DNA from: Pseudoalteromonas piscicida | Lineage (GTDB): Bacteria; Pseudomonadota; Gammaproteobacteria; Enterobacterales; Alteromonadaceae | Length of the DNA: 64,000 nt | Direction of reading: 5' to 3' | NCBI RefSeq assembly: GCF_000238315.3 | Contig: NZ_CP011924.1 | Coordinates: 3,464,501-3,528,500, forward strand | Part shown: positions 20,056-27,897 of the stretch, piece after piece | Numbering within the stretch: the stretch's first letter is position 1 | Layout: each line of letters starts with the position of its first letter | Translations under genes and position numbers: made by a program | Notes under the pieces: generated by a model | Seen by the model: only the letters and a program-made list of their open reading frames with translations | Told to the model about the DNA's origin: nothing | Databases searched by the model: none

Positions 20056-20517
20056 TTAGGTTTCTTGCCCTTCAATAAATGCATTGAGCTTAGCAATGCG
20101 ATGGCTCATACCTTCAATGAGCTTATCTTTGATTTTTTCCCGGATCACATTGGGCAAGCGTGTTAATGCATCTGGGGTTATCGCCAATATGATGCTGTCT
20201 TTTAACGCTTGTGCGCTAGTGCTGCGTTCTCGGTTAGTGATAAATGCACCTTCACCTAAAAACTCTCCAGGACCAACTTTACCTAAATCATGGGCCGCAT
20301 CTTGTTTAAAAATCAAAAACTCACCGCTTAATACAATATACAGGCGATTGTCTTTTTCAAAGCGTTTGAAAGCATGACGCTCTTGTTGCACCAGATATAA
20401 GTGACCAAAAGACTCAAGCAACACCTGGCGCTCGGCAAGCGTAAACTCTTTAAAAAACGCTAAGCGATTGATGATCTCTAGTTGTTTAAACAGTGGGACA
20501 TTTTCAAGCAGTTTCAC
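20056..20517 (-). CDS. Cyclic nucleotide-binding domain protein (copy A)
   Basis: The 153 residues form one Crp-type cNMP-binding beta-roll. RLYIVLSGEFLIFK and the glycine-rich turn LGKVGPGEFLGEGAFITNRE match the phosphate-binding cassette, followed by RSTSAQAL. There is no helix-turn-helix after the domain, so it is not a Crp-type regulator by itself. It could sense a nucleotide or serve as a protein-interaction module. The start is GTG with no strong ribosome binding site. It lies on the same strand as the small peptide gene, 160 bp downstream of it, with an inverted-repeat-rich spacer between. An identical second copy follows. Confidence 0.78.
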   Translation of the reverse strand: MKLLENVPLFKQLEIINRLAFFKEFTLAERQVLLESFGHLYLVQQERHAFKRFEKDNRLYIVLSGEFLIFKQDAAHDLGKVGPGEFLGEGAFITNRERSTSAQALKDSIILAITPDALTRLPNVIREKIKDKLIEGMSHRIAKLNAFIEGQET

Positions 20518-20548
20518 AGGCTTACATAAGTTAGTACATTGTCTTTAT

Positions 20549-20663
20549 TAAATAGTGGCGACTTTTTTTGATTAGAGCAATGATTTTTTATTGTCGCTTA
20601 CACCAATCTACTCGATTATGTCGCCAACTATTTATGTGGATTGGTATATAACGATAAGCGACA
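20549..20663. repeat. Nested inverted repeats between the peptide and cNMP-binding genes
   Basis: TAAATAGTGGCGAC (20549-20562) pairs with GTCGCCAACTATTTA (20620-20634) with one bulge. TGTCGCTTA (20592-20600) pairs with TAAGCGACA (20655-20663), and ACCAATC (20602-20608) with GATTGGT (20639-20645). The two sets overlap, so an RNA could fold in alternative ways. It recurs at 21719-21833. It may be a decayed mobile element or an RNA switch; neither is shown. Confidence 0.5.
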
Positions 20664-20677
20664 TGAGTTAAATCATT

Positions 20678-20854
20678 CTAGCAAGTGGGATCGTACGGCG
20701 AAGTAGGGCATGTCATCCCCTGATAGCTGATACAGCCTTTATTGTGTGGTGAGGTAACATCATAACCACCAGCTGCTTGCGGTGTAAGCTCATTTGCTAG
20801 CTTCTTGCTGTTAGATAGGTGTTTTAGTGGTTTTTTATTCAATGTAATTTTCAT
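20678..20854 (-). CDS. Double-glycine leader small peptide (RiPP/bacteriocin-like precursor), copy A
   Basis: This small ORF encodes 58 residues. The ATG at 20854 is preceded by AAAGGA at a good 6-7 nt spacing. The N-terminal part is Lys/Leu-rich (MKITLNKKPLKHLSN) and ends in a double-glycine motif (ELTPQAAGG, Gly29-Gly30). The 28-residue remainder begins YDVTSPHNKGC and has three cysteines (41, 49, 58), two of them in MTCPTSPYDPTC at the end. This is the layout of exported peptides whose leader is cut after GG by a C39-type peptidase transporter. No such transporter or modifying enzyme is obvious next to it, so the function is unassigned. An identical second copy follows. Confidence 0.7.
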   Translation of the reverse strand: MKITLNKKPLKHLSNSKKLANELTPQAAGGYDVTSPHNKGCISYQGMTCPTSPYDPTC

Positions 20855-20878
20855 AGCGATTCCTTTACAAAATGTAAG

Positions 20879-21192
20879 TTAGCCAACACTTTTTAACGCG
20901 TTTAGCCGAATTTAAAAAGATTAAACTTTTTGGTATCGAGTCACGTGAGCGACTCGCTGAGCGTACACCAACGTTTGCTTTGACATTTGATGGCATCGAG
21001 CCACGTACCGTGTCGGAATTCTTAGGTAAGAAGCACATGTGCGTATGGGATGGTAATTTCTACGCCCAAGGGCTTTGCGAGCAGCTAGGGGTCATGGATA
21101 AAGGTGGGGTTGTTCGCATCGGTTGTATGCATTACAACACCATAGAAGAACTAGATAGCTTGTTTGATGCATTTAGTGAGTTGTTAGCATAA
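20879..21192 (+). pseudogene. 3' fragment of the desulfurase-like gene (in copy B)
   Basis: It carries about the last 104 codons of the desulfurase-like gene with no promoter or start of its own. It lacks the PLP lysine region, so it cannot be active alone. The first in-frame ATG is at 20980. It exists only because of the tandem duplication. Confidence 0.9.
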
Positions 21193-21225
21193 TACAAAGT
21201 GGGAGCTACGGCTCCCACTGCTCAT

Positions 21226-21687
21226 TTAGGTTTCTTGCCCTTCAATAAATGCATTGAGCTTAGCAATGCGATGGCTCATACCTTCAATGAGCTTATCTTT
21301 GATTTTTTCCCGGATCACATTGGGCAAGCGTGTTAATGCATCTGGGGTTATCGCCAATATGATGCTGTCTTTTAACGCTTGTGCGCTAGTGCTGCGTTCT
21401 CGGTTAGTGATAAATGCACCTTCACCTAAAAACTCTCCAGGACCAACTTTACCTAAATCATGGGCCGCATCTTGTTTAAAAATCAAAAACTCACCGCTTA
21501 ATACAATATACAGGCGATTGTCTTTTTCAAAGCGTTTGAAAGCATGACGCTCTTGTTGCACCAGATATAAGTGACCAAAAGACTCAAGCAACACCTGGCG
21601 CTCGGCAAGCGTAAACTCTTTAAAAAACGCTAAGCGATTGATGATCTCTAGTTGTTTAAACAGTGGGACATTTTCAAGCAGTTTCAC
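21226..21687 (-). CDS. Cyclic nucleotide-binding domain protein (copy B)
   Basis: This is identical in protein and flanking DNA to the copy at 20056-20517 and would make the same 153-residue, HTH-less cNMP-binding domain. If the duplication is real, the gene dose is doubled and both copies keep their upstream peptide gene. If the duplication is an assembly error, only one of the two exists. Confidence 0.72.
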   Translation of the reverse strand: MKLLENVPLFKQLEIINRLAFFKEFTLAERQVLLESFGHLYLVQQERHAFKRFEKDNRLYIVLSGEFLIFKQDAAHDLGKVGPGEFLGEGAFITNRERSTSAQALKDSIILAITPDALTRLPNVIREKIKDKLIEGMSHRIAKLNAFIEGQET

Positions 21688-21847
21688 AGGCTTACATAAG
21701 TTAGTACATTGTCTTTATTAAATAGTGGCGACTTTTTTTGATTAGAGCAATGATTTTTTATTGTCGCTTACACCAATCTACTCGATTATGTCGCCAACTA
21801 TTTATGTGGATTGGTATATAACGATAAGCGACATGAGTTAAATCATT

Positions 21848-22024
21848 CTAGCAAGTGGGATCGTACGGCGAAGTAGGGCATGTCATCCCCTGATAGCTGA
21901 TACAGCCTTTATTGTGTGGTGAGGTAACATCATAACCACCAGCTGCTTGCGGTGTAAGCTCATTTGCTAGCTTCTTGCTGTTAGATAGGTGTTTTAGTGG
22001 TTTTTTATTCAATGTAATTTTCAT
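21848..22024 (-). CDS. Double-glycine leader small peptide, copy B
   Basis: This is identical to the peptide at 20678-20854, with the same AAAGGA ribosome binding site. It is the copy that would lie next to the MITE (22051-22212) in the undoubled arrangement. Only 26 bp separate its start codon from the element, so its promoter may lie inside the element. Confidence 0.68.
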   Translation of the reverse strand: MKITLNKKPLKHLSNSKKLANELTPQAAGGYDVTSPHNKGCISYQGMTCPTSPYDPTC

Positions 22025-22050
22025 AGCGATTCCTTTACAAAATGTAAGTT

Positions 22051-22212
22051 ATACCAGTTGTATTAAGTAAATGATCTATCTTGAAGCGGGAAAATAGCTT
22101 TAGTAGCAAGGCAAAAATTTTGCTATTTAGTTGTTCTAAATGAGAAATTTTTAACGAAGCTAATATGCTATTTCACCCTTCAAATTGATTAGAGAATTAA
22201 TTCAATTGGTAT
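22051..22212. mobile_element. MITE-like element 1 (162 bp)
   Basis: The ends are imperfect inverted repeats (ATACCAGTTGTATTAA and the reverse complement of TTAATTCAATTGGTAT, 14 of 16 matching). An inner pair TTGAAGCGGGAAAATAG / CTATTTCACCCTTCAA extends the pairing, so most of the element can fold back. No transposase is encoded. ATACCAATTG-ended repeats are, from general knowledge, common in Pseudoalteromonas spacers. Confidence 0.72.
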
Positions 22213-22238
22213 TATGCCGAGTAACAAGATACGGCATA
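22213..22238. repeat. Short inverted repeat next to MITE 1
   Basis: TATGCCG (22213-22219) and CGGCATA (22232-22238) form a perfect 7-bp stem with a 12-nt loop, immediately after the MITE. The role is unknown. Confidence 0.4.
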
Positions 22239-22311
22239 GTCCAAGCTACTGGTTATTTGTGTGATTTTCAATCAGATATTATTCATTTTGGGAACTGGAG
22301 TAGTGGGGGAA

Positions 22312-22335
22312 AAGCTGAGTCATAATACTCAGCTT
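22312..22335 (-). terminator. Terminator after ntrC
   Basis: A 9-bp perfect stem (AAGCTGAGT / ACTCAGCTT) with a 6-nt loop lies 5 bp beyond the ntrC stop. On the minus strand it is followed by a short TTTT. Confidence 0.7.
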
Positions 22336-22340
22336 GTCGT

Positions 22341-23738
22341 CTAATCTTGAATATTTCTCTCTTTTAGCTTTCTGGTCAACGTATTGCGTCCCCAACCTAT
22401 CTTTAACGCCGCATCTTGTTTATGGCCATGGCAGGCGTTGAGTGCGGATTTGATCAGCCGTGTTTCTAATTGTGCCTGTACATCGGGCCAAATATGGTCT
22501 TTTCCTTTACGTAACTCTGAGTCTAACCAAGTTTGGAATGCGTCCAGCCAATTGCCATGCTCTAAGGCGTCAATCTGTTGTGGCTTTTCTAGCTCTTCGG
22601 GCAGATCCGCAGGGGTGACAAGTTCACCCGGGGCCATTACCGTTAACCAACGGCAGGTGTTTTCCAATTGCCTAACGTTGCCAGGCCAATGATACGCCTG
22701 CATTTTTTGCAGAGCATGTTTGGAGATGATTTTTGGCTCGGCTTTTAGCTCTTTGGCGCTTTTTGCAAGAAAGTGATCGCACAGGGCGGCGATATCTTCA
22801 GGGCGTTCACGTAAGGCTGGTAGTTTTAACCTGACGACATTGAGGCGGTGAAATAAGTCTTCACGGAATTTACCTTGCTTGACCAGTGTCTCTAAGTCTT
22901 GATGGGTAGCCGCGACGATACGGACATCGACCTTCACGCTGTTGTGTCCACCAACCCGATAAAACTCACCATCGGCGAGTACGCGCAATAGCCGAGTTTG
23001 TACGTCCAGTGGCATATCACCGATTTCATCTAAAAATAAGGTGCCACCGTCGGCTTGCTCAAAGCGGCCACGGCGCATGCTGTCAGCGCCAGTAAAAGCG
23101 CCTTTTTCATGGCCGAACAACTCAGACTCGACGAGATCTTTGGGGATGGCGGCCATATTGAGCGCGATAAAAGAAGCCTCTTTGCGCGGGCTGTGATTGT
23201 GCAGTGCGCCTGCTACAAGCTCTTTACCCGTACCAGATTCGCCGTTAATCAATACACTCATGCTTGAAGCGGAAAGTTTACCGATGGCGCGGAACACTTC
23301 CTGCATCGCTGGGGCTTCACCAATAATGTCGGGGCTATTGGCTTTTTCACTTTGGCGCTTTTGCTTTTTAGTTTGCTGGCCTGCACGAAATGCACGTTGC
23401 ACAAGGGAAACGGCCTCGTTTAAGTCGAAAGGTTTGGCGAGATATTCAAACGCCCCTTTTTTAAATGCGTTGACCGCAGAGTCCAAGTCCGAGTGCGCGG
23501 TCATAATGATCACCGGCAAGTTTGGGTAGAGCCCTGCAATTTTATCTAACAAGGCCATGCCATCGATACCTGGCATACGTACATCTGAGATCAGCACCGC
23601 GGGTTGCTCATATTCAAGCGCGGTCAATACATCTTGACCACTGGCGAAGCTCTCGGTTTCAAACTCAGCTCGCTTTAATGCCTTTTCTAAAACAAATCGG
23701 ATTGAAGCGTCATCATCGACTAACCAAACTGATTTCAT
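22341..23738 (-). CDS. glnG: Nitrogen regulation response regulator NtrC
   Basis: The 465 residues fall into three parts. The receiver domain has the phosphorylated Asp52 in LISDVRMPGID. The sigma-54 AAA+ domain has Walker A GESGTGKE and the sigma-54-contacting GAFTGA motif. The Fis-type DNA-binding C-terminus ends in a helix-turn-helix (QDAALKIGWGRNTLTRKLKE). When phosphorylated by NtrB it activates sigma-54 promoters such as the one found before glnA here. Its ATG overlaps the ntrB stop by 4 bp, so the pair is translationally coupled. Candidate NtrC sites lie before ntrB and glnA. Confidence 0.97.
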   Translation of the reverse strand: MKSVWLVDDDASIRFVLEKALKRAEFETESFASGQDVLTALEYEQPAVLISDVRMPGIDGMALLDKIAGLYPNLPVIIMTAHSDLDSAVNAFKKGAFEYLAKPFDLNEAVSLVQRAFRAGQQTKKQKRQSEKANSPDIIGEAPAMQEVFRAIGKLSASSMSVLINGESGTGKELVAGALHNHSPRKEASFIALNMAAIPKDLVESELFGHEKGAFTGADSMRRGRFEQADGGTLFLDEIGDMPLDVQTRLLRVLADGEFYRVGGHNSVKVDVRIVAATHQDLETLVKQGKFREDLFHRLNVVRLKLPALRERPEDIAALCDHFLAKSAKELKAEPKIISKHALQKMQAYHWPGNVRQLENTCRWLTVMAPGELVTPADLPEELEKPQQIDALEHGNWLDAFQTWLDSELRKGKDHIWPDVQAQLETRLIKSALNACHGHKQDAALKIGWGRNTLTRKLKERNIQD

Positions 23739-24817
23739 TGCACGTTTCCTGTTTCGGTGTTGTCAAAGGGAAGGTAGATACTGAACTCAGTGTGTCCTGG
23801 CCAACTATCGCATTCGATAAATCCTTGGTGTTGCTCTACCAAAGTTTGCGCGATAGAGAGCCCAAGTCCAGAGCCTCCTTCTTTATTCGTGATCATCGGA
23901 AAGAACAATGTCTCTTTTACCTCATCGGCGATCCCTGGACCGTTGTCGCTGATACGGATGAGTAATGCTTTTTTCAATAGTCGCTCACCATGATGAAGAC
24001 GGTGTTTAATGCGCGTTGTTATGGTGATCGTACCGTCATGCTGTAGCGCTTGTTGAGCATTGCGTAGCATATTCAGCAGAACTTGCTGAATTTTGGCTTG
24101 ATCTATCACAATGGCCGGAATACTGGGATCATAATCTTTTACCAAGGTGATATCGGCATCGCGCTCCAAGGTGGTTAACTTTATCACCGACTCTAACGCC
24201 TGATGGATATTACACGGCTCTTTTTGTGGTAACTGATTGGGTCCAAGTAATCTATCTACCAACTCGCGCAATCTATCTGCTTGCTCAATAATGAGCGTGG
24301 CACATTCTTCCCGTTCTTGTTGATCAGTTTCGTACTGCAATAATTGCGCCGCACCGCGGATCCCACCAAGTGGATTTTTTATTTCATGGGCAAGACCGCG
24401 AATGAGGTTTCGAGCTGCCTGAAATTGGTGCATTTGATTGGATGCTTGGTCATAACGCAGGGCATCATCAACACGGCGACATTCCACTAAAATATACGCC
24501 TTTTCTGCAAGGTAAACTCGTCTGGCATGCAGACTTAGTGTCGCAACACGATTATCTACGAATACCACGTCTACCCTGTGTTGCTGGCAGTCTACGCCAT
24601 CTTGTAGCACGTATTTAGAGAGCCGTGGCAGGTCTATATGATGATGATTAAACACACTATCAATTGCCAGTCCAACAAGCCGTTTAGTGCTGAGTCCCAG
24701 TAGTTCACTACTGCTGTAATTGGCATAGTGGATCATTAAATTTTGATCGAGCACTAAAATCGCGGTTGAGAGAGATTGCCAAACTTTATCCAAGTCAATC
24801 GAGTTATGTTGATCCAT
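23735..24817 (-). CDS. glnL: Nitrogen regulation sensor kinase NtrB
   Basis: The 360 residues hold an N-terminal PAS domain (LMIHYANYSSSELLGLS), a dimerisation/phosphoacceptor segment with His in GLAHEIKNPLGGIRGAAQ, and the ATPase domain (N box MLRNAQQAL, G1 ISDNGPGI, G2 GGSGLGLSI). There are no membrane helices. NtrB phosphorylates NtrC under nitrogen limitation and is switched to a phosphatase by PII. An NtrC-type palindrome sits 13 bp before the start codon, which points to autoregulation of the ntrBC operon, as at the E. coli glnL promoter. Confidence 0.96.
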   Translation of the reverse strand: MDQHNSIDLDKVWQSLSTAILVLDQNLMIHYANYSSSELLGLSTKRLVGLAIDSVFNHHHIDLPRLSKYVLQDGVDCQQHRVDVVFVDNRVATLSLHARRVYLAEKAYILVECRRVDDALRYDQASNQMHQFQAARNLIRGLAHEIKNPLGGIRGAAQLLQYETDQQEREECATLIIEQADRLRELVDRLLGPNQLPQKEPCNIHQALESVIKLTTLERDADITLVKDYDPSIPAIVIDQAKIQQVLLNMLRNAQQALQHDGTITITTRIKHRLHHGERLLKKALLIRISDNGPGIADEVKETLFFPMITNKEGGSGLGLSIAQTLVEQHQGFIECDSWPGHTEFSIYLPFDNTETGNVQ

Positions 24818-24829
24818 ATATGTTCACCG

Positions 24830-24846
24830 TGCACCAATGTGGTGCA
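24830..24846. promoter_or_regulatory. NtrC binding site before ntrB
   Basis: TGCACCAATGTGGTGCA is a near-perfect palindrome matching the known NtrC consensus TGCAC-N7-GTGCA. It lies 13 bp upstream of the ntrB ATG. At that distance it would overlap the promoter and most likely repress it. Confidence 0.85.
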
Positions 24847-24972
24847 ATGAGAATAGCATAGCTTTGCATCCATTGAAGTAAATTATTACCTAAGCTCAGA
24901 AACTAGGGGTTTTCGAACTCGTATCCTAAACTTGTTATTAATAAAGCATGCCAACTTTAAGGTCTTAGTGCT

Positions 24973-25344
24973 TTGTGTCAAAAAATACATCTAGCTCGTG
25001 TCTGTGGGGGGAGCCTTTTTGTCACGTTCTGCATGAGCGGGTGTGACTTTCAAAGCGCTAAGTATGTTACCGAACAGGGTGACTGCTTTCCTCCTCAAGC
25101 TGCGAGTGTACATCGAGCTACGAATGGCGAGAAAGCCACCCTTACAGGTGTGATGCGGGTCGTCCAACCTAACTGGCGAGATAAATATTTATTGCGAACA
25201 AAGGCCGAGGTCTACTATCAAGTTCAGGTTGGTGAGCAAAGGTTGTGGATTGAACACAATGACATGTCGAATTTGGCTTCCTCAATACCAGAGGAAATGA
25301 GCACAGTATGTTTGCAACTACTGGTTGAAAGTCAGTGTAGGTAA
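24973..25344 (+). CDS. Small hypothetical protein, possible lipoprotein
   Basis: This ORF of up to 123 codons lies alone on the plus strand between ntrB and the DUF4124 gene. It starts with TTG. A hydrophobic stretch ends in CMSGCDF, which could be a poor lipobox (Met at -3). The remainder has a beta-rich look (AEVYYQVQVGEQRLWIEH) and several cysteines. I do not recognise the family. The start and even the reality of the gene are uncertain. Confidence 0.4.
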   Translation: MCQKIHLARVCGGSLFVTFCMSGCDFQSAKYVTEQGDCFPPQAASVHRATNGEKATLTGVMRVVQPNWRDKYLLRTKAEVYYQVQVGEQRLWIEHNDMSNLASSIPEEMSTVCLQLLVESQCR

Positions 25345-25355
25345 GCAATATTGCT

Positions 25356-25913
25356 TTAATTATTCACGGTATTGCGGTGCAAAAAGAACTTATGAGCATC
25401 GCTTTGGGCGACTAACATACCTTTTTGATTAAACACTTTCATAACCACAGAATGTTCGCCGCGATCAATGCCACGCAAAGCAAACTGAGTATTCGTTTGC
25501 TTTGGCCCTGTGGCTGTTCCATTGAGAAAGAGTTGCACGCTTAAACCTTGGGTAAATCTAGGCTCAATGGTGCCCGTCACATATACGCTGCCACTATTAT
25601 CACGGATTGTTTGCTCATGCGCTGGGGAAGTGATTTTAGCTGTATATTGAATCGTTGGTGTTGTATCCGTTTGCTCGAGAATTTTAGTATCAACACTTGG
25701 CATGGTTAAGGCGCTGGCATTGAGTTTGACTTCTTTCGAGCCAGGTTGCGGTACATCCGAATAGACCCAATGGCCGTTTTTGTCTTTCCAGCGATAGATT
25801 TTTGGATTGGACTCTGCTGCAGCATCAATGCTTGTTAGGGCTAGCGTCATGCTAACCGACATTATAAGAAACCACTGACGCACCACAAATCTCCAGAGCA
25901 AACTACTGTTCAT
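25356..25913 (-). CDS. DUF4124 domain-containing periplasmic protein
   Basis: The protein of about 185 residues has a signal peptide (MNSSLLWRF to AAAES) and then the DUF4124 motif IYRWKDKNGHWVYSDVPQPG, typical of small periplasmic proteins of unknown function. The second half (about 100-180) resembles an Ig-like fold (VYVTGTIEPRF, HSVVMKVFNQKG). I prefer the ATG at 25913 to one 51 bp upstream because it gives a proper signal peptide. DUF4124 genes between glnA and ntrBC are a familiar arrangement in gammaproteobacteria. The function is unknown. Confidence 0.78.
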   Translation of the reverse strand: MNSSLLWRFVVRQWFLIMSVSMTLALTSIDAAAESNPKIYRWKDKNGHWVYSDVPQPGSKEVKLNASALTMPSVDTKILEQTDTTPTIQYTAKITSPAHEQTIRDNSGSVYVTGTIEPRFTQGLSVQLFLNGTATGPKQTNTQFALRGIDRGEHSVVMKVFNQKGMLVAQSDAHKFFLHRNTVNN

Positions 25914-26007
25914 ACTGTAGTATAGCGCAGTTGGAATTGCGAGTTGCAAATGAATAATTCCCATAATGACAACATAAAGGCGACTTTCTTTAAGCTTTGA
26001 ATTGCAT

Positions 26008-26032
26008 CAAAAAAGCCCGTAACAACGGGCTT
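26008..26032 (-). terminator. Rho-independent terminator after glnA
   Basis: An 8-bp perfect stem (AAGCCCGT / ACGGGCTT) with a 4-nt loop is followed on the minus strand by six Ts. It lies about 95 bp beyond the glnA stop. Confidence 0.9.
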
Positions 26033-26127
26033 GAGAACACATATGATTAAGAGTGCCAGAAACGCATAATGAGTTTTGGCTCTACAAGCTCAATACGGCA
26101 GTATTGAGCGTAGTAGTCGGTTAGCGA

Positions 26128-27534
26128 TTAAACGCTGTAGTACATTTCGAACTCAACTGGGTGAGTTGTCATGTTTAATTTTTCAACTTCTTTCGACTTA
26201 AGTGTGATATATGCATCGATTAGGTCGTCAGTGAATACGCCACCTTGAGTTAAGAACTCACGGTCAGCATCTAGAGAAGCAAGCGCTTCATCAAGTGATG
26301 CTGCAACAGTTGGGATTTCTGCTGCTTCTTCCGCTGGTAGGTCGTATAAATCTTTATCCATTGCATCACCAGGGTGGATCTTGTTGCGGATACCGTCAAG
26401 ACCAGCCATCAGCTGGGCTGCGAAAGCTAGGTATGGGTTAGCCGCAGGATCTGGGAAGCGTACTTCGATACGACGGCCTTTCTCTGATGGGATCACAGGG
26501 ATACGGATTGATGCTGAGCGGTTACGTGCTGAGTATGCAAGCATAACTGGCGCTTCAAACCCTGGTACTAGACGCTTGTAAGAGTTTGTTGCTGGGTTAG
26601 TGAATGCATTGATTGCTTTAGCATGCTTAATGATACCACCAATGTAGTAAAGCGCTTCTTCAGATAGACCGCCGTACTTGTCGCCTGCGAAGATGTTCTT
26701 GCCGTCTTTAGCAAGTGATTGGTGGCAGTGCATGCCTGAACCATTATCACCAACGATTGGCTTAGGCATAAAGGTTGCTGTCTTACCGTATAGGTGAGCC
26801 ATGTTGTGGATAACGTACTTCATCTCTTGGATTTCGTCTGCTTTAGTCACCATCGTATTAAAGCGAGTCGCAATCTCATTTTGACCAGCAGTTGCTACTT
26901 CGTGGTGGTGCGCTTCAACAACGTGGCCCATTTCTTCAAGTACTAAACAAGTAGCTGCACGCCAATCATTAGACGAGTCTACCGGTGCTACTGGGAAGTA
27001 ACCACCTTTTACGCCAGGGCGGTGACCTGTGTTGCCGCCTTCGTAGTGCTTGTCTGAGTTCCAAGCTGCTTCTTCAGCATCGATTTTGTACATAGAGCCA
27101 GACATGTCAGTTTTAAATTTAACATCGTCAAACAAGAAGAACTCTGGCTCTGGACCAAATAATACGGTGTCTGCAATACCTGTTGAACGCATGAACTCTT
27201 CAGCGCGTTTAGCTACTGAACGTGGGTCACGCTCGTAACCTTGGTGTGTGTTTGGTTCAACCACGTCACAACGAACGATAAGCGTTGTTTCTTCTGCGAA
27301 TGGGTCTAGCTTTGCACTTTCTGCATCAGGCATAAGTACCATGTCAGATTCGTTGATGCCTTTCCAACCAGCGATAGATGAGCCATCAAACATTTTGCCG
27401 TCTTCAAAGAAGTCTTCATCGGCTTGATGATGTGGGATCGATACGTGTTGTTCTTTACCTTTTGTATCTGTGAAACGTAAATCAACAAATTTTACGTCGT
27501 GCTCTTTAATAAAATCTAAAACCGATTGTGACAT
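26128..27534 (-). CDS. glnA: Glutamine synthetase (type I)
   Basis: The 468 residues are one short of E. coli GlnA. The enzyme makes glutamine from glutamate, ammonia and ATP as a dodecamer. Visible motifs are [17 protein letters not shown] near the N-terminus, [13 protein letters not shown], the ATP-site segment [12 protein letters not shown] (as [12 protein letters not shown]) and the adenylylation-loop region [13 protein letters not shown] with its C-terminal tyrosines. I chose the ATG at 27534 because GGAGGA lies 4 nt upstream; a longer reading to 27588 has no such site. It is controlled by a sigma-54 promoter and two NtrC sites upstream. Its 5' part is duplicated to the right. Confidence 0.97.
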   Translation of the reverse strand: MSQSVLDFIKEHDVKFVDLRFTDTKGKEQHVSIPHHQADEDFFEDGKMFDGSSIAGWKGINESDMVLMPDAESAKLDPFAEETTLIVRCDVVEPNTHQGYERDPRSVAKRAEEFMRSTGIADTVLFGPEPEFFLFDDVKFKTDMSGSMYKIDAEEAAWNSDKHYEGGNTGHRPGVKGGYFPVAPVDSSNDWRAATCLVLEEMGHVVEAHHHEVATAGQNEIATRFNTMVTKADEIQEMKYVIHNMAHLYGKTATFMPKPIVGDNGSGMHCHQSLAKDGKNIFAGDKYGGLSEEALYYIGGIIKHAKAINAFTNPATNSYKRLVPGFEAPVMLAYSARNRSASIRIPVIPSEKGRRIEVRFPDPAANPYLAFAAQLMAGLDGIRNKIHPGDAMDKDLYDLPAEEAAEIPTVAASLDEALASLDADREFLTQGGVFTDDLIDAYITLKSKEVEKLNMTTHPVEFEMYYSV

Positions 27535-27592
27535 GTGTCCTCCGACTCGTTGGGTTATTTTTTGCTGCAATGTACTGCAATTGCACACAGAT

Positions 27593-27609
27593 AAGCTTGA
27601 TCTGTGCCA
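27593..27609 (-). promoter_or_regulatory. Sigma-54 promoter of glnA
   Basis: On the minus strand TGGCACAGATCAAGCTT is close to the known E. coli glnAp2 core (TGGCACAGATTTCGCTT), with GG at -24 and GC at -12 correctly spaced. It predicts a start near 27581, about 45 nt before the glnA ATG. Confidence 0.88.
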
Positions 27610-27671
27610 TGTTTTTAAGTTTTTGATAAGTATTGATTTTTAACTTTTGGGAAATTTAGGGATTAGCTTGT

Positions 27672-27688
27672 TGCACTAACTTGGTGCG
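27672..27688. promoter_or_regulatory. NtrC enhancer site 1 of glnA
   Basis: TGCACTAACTTGGTGCG matches the NtrC consensus at 16 of 17 palindrome-relevant positions. It is centred about 100 bp upstream of the predicted sigma-54 start, as in E. coli glnA. Confidence 0.85.
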
Positions 27689-27705
27689 TAAATGTTTCAT
27701 TATGG

Positions 27706-27722
27706 TGCGCAATGTTGGTGCA
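27706..27722. promoter_or_regulatory. NtrC enhancer site 2 of glnA
   Basis: TGCGCAATGTTGGTGCA is a second NtrC-type site, centred 34 bp from site 1. That is about three helical turns and close to the spacing of the two strong sites of E. coli glnA. Confidence 0.8.
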
Positions 27723-27847
27723 AGCGATTCCCTGTGATAGTCACTTTATCTTCGAGTAAGTGTTTGGAGTATTGGTATAGATTATGAAGTGCAACAAAGC
27801 AAAAATTAATTTAATGCGATAGCTGGGATCAGGGGTCGTGTTTTAAT

Positions 27848-27880
27848 AAAAAAGCAAGGCGCCTTGAGGGAGACGCCATG
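27848..27880 (-). terminator. Terminator-like hairpin (duplicate copy)
   Basis: On the minus strand CATGGCG / CGCCTTG (one mismatch) is followed by a run of six Ts. It is the duplicated version of the hairpin at 29093-29125, which would end the efflux operon. Confidence 0.55.
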
Positions 27881-27897
27881 CCTTCAGGGAGTTGACT

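Larger units (their letters stand above)
19709..20878. repeat. Tandem duplication 1, copy A (1,170 bp)
   Basis: This unit holds the 3' third of the desulfurase-like gene, the whole cyclic-nucleotide-binding gene and the whole double-glycine peptide gene. It is followed directly by copy B. I saw no mismatch between the copies on reading. The junction carries a 3-bp TTA shared by both breakpoints (20879-20881). Confidence 0.95.
20879..22048. repeat. Tandem duplication 1, copy B (1,170 bp)
   Basis: This is a direct repeat of 19709-20878 at an offset of exactly 1,170 bp. The similarity stops at 22051, where a MITE-like element begins. It contributes a 5'-less desulfurase fragment, a second cNMP-binding gene and a second peptide gene. 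Confidence 0.95.

Noticed and set aside
23522..23965. 147-codon plus-strand frame across ntrC/ntrB
   Set aside because: It lies opposite two well-supported genes and has no recognisable domain.
27535..27588. 18-codon N-terminal extension of glnA
   Set aside because: GGAGGA lies just before the internal ATG, and GlnA of known length starts there. The extension would overlap the predicted sigma-54 transcription start.
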